Position numbers and translations under genes: made by a program. Of a stretch of 29,135 bases of DNA, positions 22,454-29,135 are shown one piece after another (within the stretch, counting starts at the first letter, position 1; each line of letters starts with the position of its first letter). The notes under the pieces were generated by a model. It ran no database searches. It saw nothing but the letters and a program-made list of their open reading frames with translations, and was not told where the DNA came from. Source of the DNA: JANMEB01 sp041740495 (GTDB taxonomy: Bacteria; Planctomycetota; Planctomycetia; Pirellulales; Pirellulaceae); contig JBGSLW010000010.1 of the NCBI GenBank assembly GCA_041740495.1, positions 1 through 29,135 on the forward strand, given 5' to 3'.

Positions 22454-23782
22454 ATGAACGTACTGGTTGTTGGAGGCGGCGGGCGCGAGCACGCGTTGGC
22501 TTGGAAAATTGCCCAAAGTCCCCTGGCCAGTACCGTCTTCGTAGCGCCCGGCAACGCGGGGACGGCCGCCGATGCGGTCAACGTGCCGATCGCCGCCAGC
22601 CAGACGGCCGAACTCATCCAATTCGCCAAACGCAACGCCGTCGACCTGACGGTGGTGGGACCGGAAGGCCCGTTGTGCGCCGGAATCGTGGACGCATTTC
22701 GCACTGAAAAATTAAAAATATTCGGACCGTCCAAGGCCGCGGCCCAGTTGGAGGGGAGCAAAGTCTTCTGCAAAAAAATCCTGCGCTCCGCCGCTGTTCC
22801 TGTCGCGGACGATCACGTCTTTTCCACCGCGGAATCGGCCGAACGGTTCGTCCAGGAACGGTTTGCCGAGGAGGGTGAACATCTCTCGCTGGTCGTCAAG
22901 GCGGACGGATTGGCCTCGGGTAAAGGCGCGATCGTTTGTCGCTCCCGCCGAGAAGTCTTCGAGGCAATCGATCGAATCGCCCGACGCCGCGAATTCGGCG
23001 CCGCCGGCGACAAGTTCATGCTGGAGGAGTTTCTGGCCGGCGAAGAATGCAGCGTCCTGGCGATCACCGACGGCCGCACGATCCTCACGCTCCCTCCCGC
23101 CCAAGACCACAAACGCGCGCTCGACGGCGATCGCGGCCCAAACACCGGTGGAATGGGCGCCTATTCCCCCGCGCCAATTTTGAGTAGCGAACAGCTCGCC
23201 GAAATCGAGGAAAAAATCTTGGTCCCCACCGTCCACTCGATGAACCGAGCCAAATGCAGGTTCACCGGGATCTTATACGCCGGCTTGATGTTGACCGTCG
23301 GTGGACCGCGCGTCCTGGAGTACAACGTGCGGTTCGGCGATCCCGAATGTCAGCCGCTCCTGATGCGGCTGGACAGCGACTTGCTGCCGATCCTGTGGGC
23401 GGTGGTCGAGGGCCGTTTGCACGAAGTCGAACCGCCGGTCTGGAGTCCCCAAGCTGCCGTCTGCGTGGTGATGGCCAGCGAAGGCTATCCCAACGACGTG
23501 AAGTCTGGACTCGAAATCCGCGGACTCGACGAAGCCGACGCGTTGGAGCACGTCAAAGTCTTCCACGCCGGGACGAAATTGGACGGCGGGAAAGTGCGGA
23601 CCGCCGGTGGTCGAGTCCTGGGGATCACGGCCCGCGGCGATTCGATCGCAGCGGCGAAGCTCCAGGCGTACCGCGCGGTGAAATGCATCCGCTGGCCCGG
23701 CGCGTGGTGCCGCAAAGATATCTCCGACAAGGCGTTCCGCATCGAACAGGCCCGCCTGGCGCAGGCCGCCCAACCGACCTGA
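22454..23782 (+). CDS. purD: phosphoribosylamine--glycine ligase (GAR synthetase)
   Basis: This 442-aa enzyme catalyses the second step of purine synthesis: ATP, glycine and 5-phosphoribosylamine give glycinamide ribonucleotide. The N-terminal domain starts with NVLVVGGGGREHALAWKIAQS. The ATP-grasp domain includes VVKADGLASGKGAIVC, FMLEEFLAGEECSVLAITDG, LPPAQDHKRALDGDRGPNTGGMGAYSP, and the metal-binding YNVRFGDPECQPLL. The length matches the family, and the C-terminal domain is complete. The ATG at 22454 fits the conserved N-terminus; upstream in-frame TTG 22388 would add unrelated residues. The photolyase gene follows in the same direction but a palindromic repeat lies between, so co-transcription is uncertain. 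Confidence 0.98.
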   Translation: MNVLVVGGGGREHALAWKIAQSPLASTVFVAPGNAGTAADAVNVPIAASQTAELIQFAKRNAVDLTVVGPEGPLCAGIVDAFRTEKLKIFGPSKAAAQLEGSKVFCKKILRSAAVPVADDHVFSTAESAERFVQERFAEEGEHLSLVVKADGLASGKGAIVCRSRREVFEAIDRIARRREFGAAGDKFMLEEFLAGEECSVLAITDGRTILTLPPAQDHKRALDGDRGPNTGGMGAYSPAPILSSEQLAEIEEKILVPTVHSMNRAKCRFTGILYAGLMLTVGGPRVLEYNVRFGDPECQPLLMRLDSDLLPILWAVVEGRLHEVEPPVWSPQAAVCVVMASEGYPNDVKSGLEIRGLDEADALEHVKVFHAGTKLDGGKVRTAGGRVLGITARGDSIAAAKLQAYRAVKCIRWPGAWCRKDISDKAFRIEQARLAQAAQPT

Positions 23783-23795
23783 TCCGCGGTGATCA

Positions 23796-23876
23796 TATCA
23801 GCCGCATGGCGCTAGCCTGCGGTTTCCGGATGCGCTGCACCTTATGAAACCGCAGGCCATCGCCGTGCGGCTGATA
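23796..23876. repeat. GCTAGC-core palindromic repeat, copy 2
   Basis: Two 31-nt arms (23796-23826 and 23846-23876) pair with few mismatches around a 19-nt loop. The core matches the element at 21139-21201. It fills most of the gap between purD and the photolyase gene and contains a false upstream ATG (23844). It could end purD transcription. Confidence 0.88.
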
Positions 23877-23878
23877 CC

Positions 23879-23884
23879 AGGAGA
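23879..23884 (+). promoter_or_regulatory. ribosome binding site that decides the photolyase start
   Basis: AGGAGA lies 7 nt before the ATG at 23892. The in-frame ATG at 23844 lies inside a palindromic repeat and lacks a site. Confidence 0.75.
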
Positions 23885-23891
23885 TTCCCTC

Positions 23892-25397
23892 ATGTCGACT
23901 GCCGCACCGGACTCGAATGTCCCGGCGATCCGAATCCGCCCCCTCAATGATCATCCAGTCGATGGCGCAGGGAAATTCGTACTCTATTGGATGATCGCCA
24001 ACCGCCGCGTTCGTTGGAACTTTAGCCTGCAGCGGGCTCTGGATTGGTCGGAGCATCTCGGCAAGCCGTTGGTAATATTCGAGCCGCTGCGAGTCGACTA
24101 TCGCTGGGCCAGCGACCGGTTTCACACCTTCGTGGCGGAAGGAATGCGGTGCAACCAAGCGGCCCTCGCGTGCCAGCCGGCGGTGTATTATCCGTACCTC
24201 GAACCAGCCAAGGGTGCGGATCAGGGACTGCTGGCGGCGTTGACTGCCCAAAGTGCCCTGGTGATCACCGATGACTTTCCCTGCTTTTTCTTGCCGGCGT
24301 TGTTGCGTACTGCGCGGCCGAACGTTGCGGTGCGAATCGAGGCGATCGACGGCAATGGCCTGCTGCCGATGCGGGCGACCGAACAAGTCTTTTCCCGCGC
24401 CTACGACTTTCGCCGCTTTCTGCAGAAGAATCTGCTGGAGCACTTGTTGGAACTGCCTCAAGCCGATCCGTTCGACGGGCGAAATATTTCGCGATCGCCG
24501 GTGGACCTGAGTGCGATCCAACGACGCTGGCCCGCCGCGGCCGTCGGACCTGCGGATTCGATCGCCGCGACGATCCAGGCGTTGCCGATCGAACATGCGG
24601 TCGACCGGCTCGCTTGCGAGGGAGGCATGTCCGCCGCCGATCTGCAGCTGGCCCAGTTTCTCGAGTCCCGCCTGCCGCGGTACGCCGACGAGCGGAATCG
24701 GCCGGAGACCGCCGTGACCAGCGAACTCTCGGGCTACCTGCACTTTGGACATCTCGCGGCCCATCAGATCTTTGCCGCCGTCGCCGAACGAGAAGCGTGG
24801 AACCCGACGCGGGTGATCGCCAAACCAACGGGAAGCTCCAGCGGCTGGTGGTCGATGACGCCGCCGGCCGAGTCGTTCCTGGACGAATTGATTACGTGGC
24901 GCGAGTTGGGGTTCAACTTCTGTGCGCACCGCCGCGATTACAACCGCTACGAGTCCCTTCCCGACTGGGCCCAGGCGACGCTCCGCAAACACGCGGGCGA
25001 CCCGCGACTCGTCTGTTACGGGCAGCCCGAATTCGAATCGGCCCAGACCCACGATCCACTGTGGAATGCGGCGCAAAGGCAGTTGGTCCGCGAAGGACGC
25101 ATCCACAACTACTTGCGGATGCTGTGGGGGAAGAAAATTCTGGAGTGGTCGCAGTCGCCGCAAGCCGCATTGGACGTCATGATCGAACTCAATAACAAGT
25201 ATGCGATCGACGGCCGCAACCCCAATTCGTACAGCGGGATCTTTTGGGTGCTGGGCCGCTACGATCGCCCCTGGGGCCCCGAGCGGCCGATCTTCGGCAC
25301 GATTCGTTACATGAGCAGCGACAACACCGCGCGGAAATTCCCAGTCAAAGAGTACATCCGCAAGTACTCGAGTGAACCGAGGCTCTTCCACGGTTAG
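23892..25397 (+). CDS. phr: class II deoxyribodipyrimidine (CPD) photolyase
   Basis: This 501-aa flavoprotein uses blue or near-UV light to split cyclobutane pyrimidine dimers in DNA. The N-terminal Rossmann-like antenna domain begins YWMIANRRVRWNFSLQRALDWSEHLGKPLVIFEPL. The FAD-binding helical domain has SELSGYLHFGHLAAHQIF, SSSGWWSM, ELITWRELGFNFC, and the class II signatures HDPLWNAAQRQLVREGRIHNYLRMLWGKKILEW and LNNKYAIDGRNPNSYSGIFWVLGRYDRPWGPERPIFGTIRYMSS. These place it in class II, not the class I/cryptochrome group. Length fits the family. The start was set by the ribosome site and because the upstream ATG lies in a repeat. Planctomycetes of sunlit waters often carry such enzymes; this is consistent, not proof. 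Confidence 0.96.
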   Translation: MSTAAPDSNVPAIRIRPLNDHPVDGAGKFVLYWMIANRRVRWNFSLQRALDWSEHLGKPLVIFEPLRVDYRWASDRFHTFVAEGMRCNQAALACQPAVYYPYLEPAKGADQGLLAALTAQSALVITDDFPCFFLPALLRTARPNVAVRIEAIDGNGLLPMRATEQVFSRAYDFRRFLQKNLLEHLLELPQADPFDGRNISRSPVDLSAIQRRWPAAAVGPADSIAATIQALPIEHAVDRLACEGGMSAADLQLAQFLESRLPRYADERNRPETAVTSELSGYLHFGHLAAHQIFAAVAEREAWNPTRVIAKPTGSSSGWWSMTPPAESFLDELITWRELGFNFCAHRRDYNRYESLPDWAQATLRKHAGDPRLVCYGQPEFESAQTHDPLWNAAQRQLVREGRIHNYLRMLWGKKILEWSQSPQAALDVMIELNNKYAIDGRNPNSYSGIFWVLGRYDRPWGPERPIFGTIRYMSSDNTARKFPVKEYIRKYSSEPRLFHG

Positions 25398-25428
25398 TCG
25401 GGTATCTGCGCCCCCCCGGCAATCGACC

Positions 25429-25486
25429 TCCCCCTCTCCGCCCGCCTGTTGCGGGCGACTCTCCCCCGAAGACGGGGGAGAGTGAA
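25429..25486 (-). repeat. double-hairpin intergenic element, copy C (diverged)
   Basis: CGCCCGC-CTGTT-GCGGGCG (25439-25457) is followed by ACTCTCCCCC (25458-25467) and GGGGGAGAGT (25474-25483), then GAA. Layout and orientation match copy B, but the stems differ by compensating changes, so the fold is kept while the sequence changed. It lies between the convergent photolyase and CAP-domain genes, where it could terminate both. Confidence 0.8.
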
Positions 25487-25560
25487 GATAGTTCGGTCAA
25501 GGAAAATACACGACACGCAGGGAACAATTTCAGCGTGCGGCAGCGGTCCGGCGAGATCGG

Positions 25561-27192
25561 CTAGATACCGCTGTCGAGTTCGCTCAATTCGATCGCGGCC
25601 GCCAGTGACCACAGTCCGGGCGTTGCGACTGCCGAGCTGAACTGTCGATCCAACGCGATGACGGTGCCATGGTCGATCGGCACGAGTTGGCCAAATTCGG
25701 TTTCGTCCCCAGCCGGCAACGCGGAGGCCAACAGACCAGGTAACGTTGGGGTCGGCGATCCCGGCGAGCTGGAGGCGAATCCACCAAAACCGAGTGCGGA
25801 ATTCGAACTGGTGTTGCCGCCGTTCCAGGAGTTTCCAGCGTAATACGCGCTCGGCACCAACGGATTCACCCCTTGACCGGCCAGGCTGAACTGGAAGGGG
25901 TTCTCGTTGGAGTCGTTGCTGGCGATCGCCAGTCGCGCCGAACGCAGGCCGGCCGCCGTTGGGTTGAATCGTACGGTGAAGGTAACTGAAGTTCCGCCGG
26001 CGACCTCCGCGGGGGGCTGGACGCTCACACTGAAGTCGGCGGCATGGGCGCCGCTGATCGCTACCCGCGGCGCACCGTTCAACAGCAACGCAGCGTTCCC
26101 CAAATTGCGGATGGTAAACGTGCGTTCCACGAACGAGCCGACATCGCCGTTGCCAAAGTGCGTCCCGTCTTCGGCTCGCGGCGTCGAGTCGAGATGGATG
26201 ATCGCGTAGCCAGCGCCGCTGAGCGCGATTTCGGGAGCTTGGCGAATCCGCCCGTTGACGAAATCGAACTTGCGATTCTTCGTCCCCATCAGCACGACCG
26301 GCATGAACTGGGAGCTACTCAATCCTGGCCCCTCGACCAGAAAACTGTACCGCCCCTTGGGCAACGGCAGACTGAACCCGCCCGACCCCCACGTCGTGGT
26401 AGTGTACGTCTGTCCACCTCCATCGCGGACCGCGGTCACGGTGATGCCACCCAGCCCTTCGCCCGGAGTGTAGAACTGATCGGAAACCACCCCATCGCTG
26501 TAGACCACTCCGGTGAAAATCGCCGGGGACGCGGTCCGCGCAAAATCCTGTGTCGCCATCAGCGCGTTGAACCCGTTGTAGCGGCCGGTGCGAATCCCGA
26601 TCCCCACTTCCATGAAGTTGTCGTTCAGCAGGTTGATCCGATGCCCGCGGCCAGAGACGCCGGCGTCGACGAACAGGGCTTCTTGGGCGACTCGAGTGTA
26701 CGAGCCCGGATCGAGCGTCCCGGAGGTGCCGCGATACGCGATGTTTTCACCCCACGTGGAGTTGCCGCTAAACTGGTAGCCGGCGGCGGTCATCCGCTGA
26801 CCTGGGGAAATCCCCCCCGGCCCGTAGTGGGAGAACTGACCTTGATCCAGCATCCATTGGCTGTGGTTGGCTGCCGCTTGGATCAGGGCCGGGTTGAACG
26901 CCAACGGCTGCCGCATCTCGCTGGAGAGCGTACCTGCTGGAAGACCCTCGTTCAAGTTGATCCCCAGGCTCGCCGCGTACGCCGCGGGATCGCGCCGCGC
27001 GGCGTTGACCAACTCCAGCATGTACTGTTCGTACGCGGTCGGCGCGGCCAGCAGAATCCGATCTTCCAGGGATTCCAGCGCCAGCGAATCCGCCGCGGCG
27101 GTCCGCGGAGACGCCTGCGACGTGCGTCCGCGCTGCCGCCAGAAGGACTCCCAACGTTGGCGGAGTTTCATCAATCGACCGGAGGAATGCAT
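25561..27192 (-). CDS. secreted CAP/SCP-domain protein with LEPR-xLL-like motif and choice-of-anchor-D-like domain
   Basis: The ATG at 27192 (GGGAG 9 nt upstream) gives 543 aa; ATGs at 27252 and 27360 are alternatives. A basic N-terminus leads to LESLEDRILLAA, resembling the LEPR-xLL sorting motif on large planctomycete surface proteins. A CAP/SCP (PR-1-like) domain follows, with YEQYMLELVNAARRDPAAYA, AANHSQWMLDQGQFSHYGPGG, TWGENIAY and GHRINLLN; two of its characteristic histidines are visible. Then comes a beta-sandwich part with GFSLPLPKGRYSFLVEGP, and an immunoglobulin-like domain of the choice-of-anchor D/ASH kind (FTIRNLGNAALLLNGAPRVAISGAHAADFSV to RSARLAIASNDSNENPFQFSLAGQG). The tail is Gly/Ser/Pro-rich. 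It is probably cell-surface or extracellular; CAP proteins have no single known activity. It is transcribed away from fumarylacetoacetase, 175 nt after its stop. Confidence 0.85.
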   Translation of the reverse strand: MHSSGRLMKLRQRWESFWRQRGRTSQASPRTAAADSLALESLEDRILLAAPTAYEQYMLELVNAARRDPAAYAASLGINLNEGLPAGTLSSEMRQPLAFNPALIQAAANHSQWMLDQGQFSHYGPGGISPGQRMTAAGYQFSGNSTWGENIAYRGTSGTLDPGSYTRVAQEALFVDAGVSGRGHRINLLNDNFMEVGIGIRTGRYNGFNALMATQDFARTASPAIFTGVVYSDGVVSDQFYTPGEGLGGITVTAVRDGGGQTYTTTTWGSGGFSLPLPKGRYSFLVEGPGLSSSQFMPVVLMGTKNRKFDFVNGRIRQAPEIALSGAGYAIIHLDSTPRAEDGTHFGNGDVGSFVERTFTIRNLGNAALLLNGAPRVAISGAHAADFSVSVQPPAEVAGGTSVTFTVRFNPTAAGLRSARLAIASNDSNENPFQFSLAGQGVNPLVPSAYYAGNSWNGGNTSSNSALGFGGFASSSPGSPTPTLPGLLASALPAGDETEFGQLVPIDHGTVIALDRQFSSAVATPGLWSLAAAIELSELDSGI

Positions 27193-27366
27193 CTCGATCG
27201 GCTCCCATCGACGGGGTAGACGGAGTGCCGCCCCACCACGGACACGGCTCATTTCAAACCTATGTCCGGATTCCACCCCGTGCGACCTCCTGGCAGGATT
27301 TTTCGGAATGTTCCCAGTTTTCTCGCCGCCTCGCCGATCGAAGTTGCGTTTTGGCAACATCTCCTG

Positions 27367-28728
27367 CTAGCTGGTCGCGCAATCCGCCGATACCACGCGG
27401 CCGCGGCATTCGCCGAATCCGATGGAACGGAACGCGTCCGCTCGACTGACGCCCCGTAAGATAACCTCGTCTCCGTCCTCCAAGAAAGTCCGCTTTTCCC
27501 CGCCGGGCAGCGCCAGCGGAGTTCGCTGCGACCCCGGAACCGGCTTGCCGTATTCCCCATCCCAAGTCAATTCCAACAGGCACCCGCGCGAGGAACGATC
27601 CGGTCCGCTGACCGTCCCGCTGGCCAAGAGATCGCCCGGCTGGAGATTGCACCCATTGCACGTGTGGTGCGCAATCATTTGCGCGAAGCTCCAGTACATT
27701 GCCGCAAACGAACCAGCGGTTATTCGCTGCGGCGGCAAGTCCTGTCGCCGCATCGATTCGGTTTGCAACCAGACCTCCAGTTCGATTGCGAACCCGCCGG
27801 CCGCTTGATCTGCCGGATCGCTCAAATACGGAAGGGGAGCAGGGTCTCCGGCCGGGCGTTGAAATGCTGCGATACGGAATGGAGTCAGCGCCTCAGCCGT
27901 GACGATCCACGGCGAAACCGTCGTCGCAAAGTTCTTGGCCAGAAAGGGCCCCAGCGGCTGATACTCCCACCGTTGCATATCGCGGGCGGACCAATCGTTC
28001 ACCAGGCACAACCCAAAGATCGCATTCTCCGCCGACGCCATCGAGACCGGCCGTCCCAATGCATTCCCTTGCCCGATGAAACAACCAATCTCCAGTTCGT
28101 AGTCCAATTGGCGACACGGGCCGAACGTCGGACTGGTTCCTTCCTGGGCCGGCGGCAATTGCCCGCACGGCCGGCGCACCCTACTCCCACTCGGGAGAAT
28201 GCTCGACGCGCGGCCGTGATACCCGATCGGAACATACTTGTAGTTCGGCAACAGCGGATTGTCTGGCCGGAACATGCTCCCCACATTCGTCGCGTGATAA
28301 ACGGAGGCATAGAAGTCGGTGTAATCGCCGATATGGCACGGCACATGCAACTGAACCCCGGCCTGGGGCGCCAGAAAACGGTCGCGATCCGGCCGCTGGT
28401 GCAGCTCCCCACGGTCCGCCGCCAATAATCGACTGATGGCACGCCGCAAGTCGACGCGGGCCGCTACCCCCAACCCCATCAGCGAATTCAGACTCCCGGT
28501 CTGCACCGCCTCGGCCGCCCAACCCGGCAGCAGACCTTCGGCGGCGCACCTCCCCAAGTCCAAGACTTGATCCCCAATCCCCACGCCGATCGTCGCATGC
28601 TCGCGCGCATCCCGGACAAACTGGCAGTACGGCAAATTCTGAATGGGGAAATCGCTGGCGGGGTCGTTCGCGCTCTCCACCCAACTTCGCAAGTCGGCAC
28701 GATGCGTTTCGTCGATGGCACGCCGCAT
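27367..28728 (-). CDS. fahA: fumarylacetoacetase
   Basis: This 453-aa hydrolase splits 4-fumarylacetoacetate into fumarate and acetoacetate, the last step of tyrosine breakdown through homogentisate. The small N-terminal domain (ESANDPASDFPIQNLPYCQF) is followed by the catalytic fold. The metal and catalytic residues known from mouse FAH align with a constant offset of 12: Asp138 (DYTDFYAS), His145 (HATNVG), Glu211/Glu213 (DYELEIGCFIG) and Asp245 (VNDWSARDM). The end, AMYWSFAQMIAHHTCNGCNLQPGDLLASGTVSGP, is also canonical. Length matches (about 420-460 aa). The ATG at 28728 was taken; a GTG at 28740 would overlap the upstream stop as GTGA and is nearly as likely. No other tyrosine pathway gene is visible. 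Confidence 0.97.
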   Translation of the reverse strand: MRRAIDETHRADLRSWVESANDPASDFPIQNLPYCQFVRDAREHATIGVGIGDQVLDLGRCAAEGLLPGWAAEAVQTGSLNSLMGLGVAARVDLRRAISRLLAADRGELHQRPDRDRFLAPQAGVQLHVPCHIGDYTDFYASVYHATNVGSMFRPDNPLLPNYKYVPIGYHGRASSILPSGSRVRRPCGQLPPAQEGTSPTFGPCRQLDYELEIGCFIGQGNALGRPVSMASAENAIFGLCLVNDWSARDMQRWEYQPLGPFLAKNFATTVSPWIVTAEALTPFRIAAFQRPAGDPAPLPYLSDPADQAAGGFAIELEVWLQTESMRRQDLPPQRITAGSFAAMYWSFAQMIAHHTCNGCNLQPGDLLASGTVSGPDRSSRGCLLELTWDGEYGKPVPGSQRTPLALPGGEKRTFLEDGDEVILRGVSRADAFRSIGFGECRGRVVSADCATS

Positions 28729-28736
28729 GATCGTTT

Positions 28737-29135
28737 TCACTCCCGGTTCCAGGTCAATGTTTGTAAGTCCGCGATCGGTTCGGTGAACGAACACGATCCA
28801 AAGGCGATCGCGAATTCCCGCCGAGCCGCTTGGACGGCGGCTCGCGAGACCGAACGCTGTCGCCAAGCCACTTGTGCGTCGTCGAACCGAAACGCCGCCG
28901 GATCTTCTTCGCGGATCACTTGTTCCAACACCGCGCGGTCGCGCTCGCCATCGGCCGCCAGCATCGCCGCCACGAACACATTCAGAAACCCGTGCATCGT
29001 CGCCGACGGCGCGTCGGCCCGGTAGGTCAATCGCTGGAGACCCCGGAGCGGATGATGCAGTCCCGCCGTGGCCTTGAACGCGACCCCTGCTTCGACGCAC
29101 ACGTCGATGAACGTGGCCAACTGCAAGGCATCGGG
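28737..29135 (-). CDS. uncharacterised protein, C-terminal part, cut by the window edge
   Basis: The open frame runs off the right edge, so only the last 132 residues or so are seen; the internal methionine at 29126 is not the true start. The visible part is soluble, alpha-helical and well conserved in style: FKATAGLHHPLRGL, then MHGFLNVFVAAMLAADG, then DPAAFRFDDAQVAWRQRSVSRAAVQAARREFAIAFGSCSFTEPIADLQTL. I recall similar sequences annotated only as hypothetical in several phyla, but could not check. The stop lies at or 4 bp into the start of fumarylacetoacetase, so the two form an operon. A role near tyrosine catabolism is possible but is an inference from position alone. Confidence 0.75.
   Translation of the reverse strand, partial: PDALQLATFIDVCVEAGVAFKATAGLHHPLRGLQRLTYRADAPSATMHGFLNVFVAAMLAADGERDRAVLEQVIREEDPAAFRFDDAQVAWRQRSVSRAAVQAARREFAIAFGSCSFTEPIADLQTLTWNRE

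Noticed and set aside
23793..25391. 532-aa open frame on the - strand across the photolyase gene
   Set aside because: The + strand encodes a full class II photolyase; this frame is its shadow and starts inside a repeat at one end.
26044..27219. 391-aa open frame on the + strand across the CAP-domain gene
   Set aside because: Antisense of a gene with clear CAP motifs; Arg-rich and without a domain.
27367..29100. 577-aa frame that would extend fumarylacetoacetase upstream
   Set aside because: The extra N-terminal part overlaps the partial upstream gene in another frame and does not resemble the family. The conserved N-terminus fits starts at 28728 or 28740.

Overview
The window is a piece of a GC-rich bacterial chromosome, most likely from a planctomycete (Pirellulaceae-like). 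This is an inference. It rests on an N-terminal LEPR-xLL-like motif (LESLEDRILLAA) on a secreted protein, a cox operon carrying a lipoprotein dihaem cytochrome, a class II photolyase, few clear Shine-Dalgarno sites, GTG starts, and many palindromic intergenic repeats. No tRNA, rRNA, CRISPR array, transposase or prophage gene was seen.

Left part (1-11.2 kb, mostly + strand). A 58-bp tandem repeat opens the window. It is followed by an Mla/MCE lipid-transport operon (permease, ATPase, MCE protein). A convergent membrane-anchored PP2C phosphatase comes next, then a PEGA-domain lipoprotein and a small outer-membrane beta-barrel protein. A 131-bp direct repeat precedes an LptF/LptG-type permease. 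Last comes a two-component pair: an NtrB-like sensor kinase whose gene overlaps that of an NtrC-type sigma54 activator by 32 bp. Several genes here concern the Gram-negative cell envelope.

Middle part (11.2-22.4 kb, - strand). A less GC-rich orphan gene encodes an exported protein with a pseudopilin-like C-terminal tail. Then comes an aa3-type cytochrome c oxidase operon, transcribed right to left: cupredoxin-like protein, small lipoprotein, dihaem c-type cytochrome lipoprotein, coxB, a 405-bp gap with nested palindromes, coxA, ctaA (haem A synthase), ctaB (haem O synthase) and coxC. CoxA carries YSHPAV, the A2-type motif, in place of GHPEV. CoxC has a roughly 200-residue, partly coiled-coil insertion between membrane helices. 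The cytochrome and the cupredoxin are plausible electron donors or assembly proteins for this oxidase.

Right part (22.4-29.1 kb). purD and a class II CPD photolyase lie on the + strand. On the - strand are a secreted CAP/SCP-domain protein with a choice-of-anchor-D-like domain, fumarylacetoacetase, and the 3' end of an uncharacterised gene that overlaps fumarylacetoacetase at a possible GTGA junction.

The least explained content is intergenic. At least four families of palindromic or direct repeats occur, three of them in more than one place: a double-hairpin element in three copies, a GCTAGC-core hairpin in two, and a GGCGTTAAAC-ended palindrome family at the left edge and inside the cox operon.
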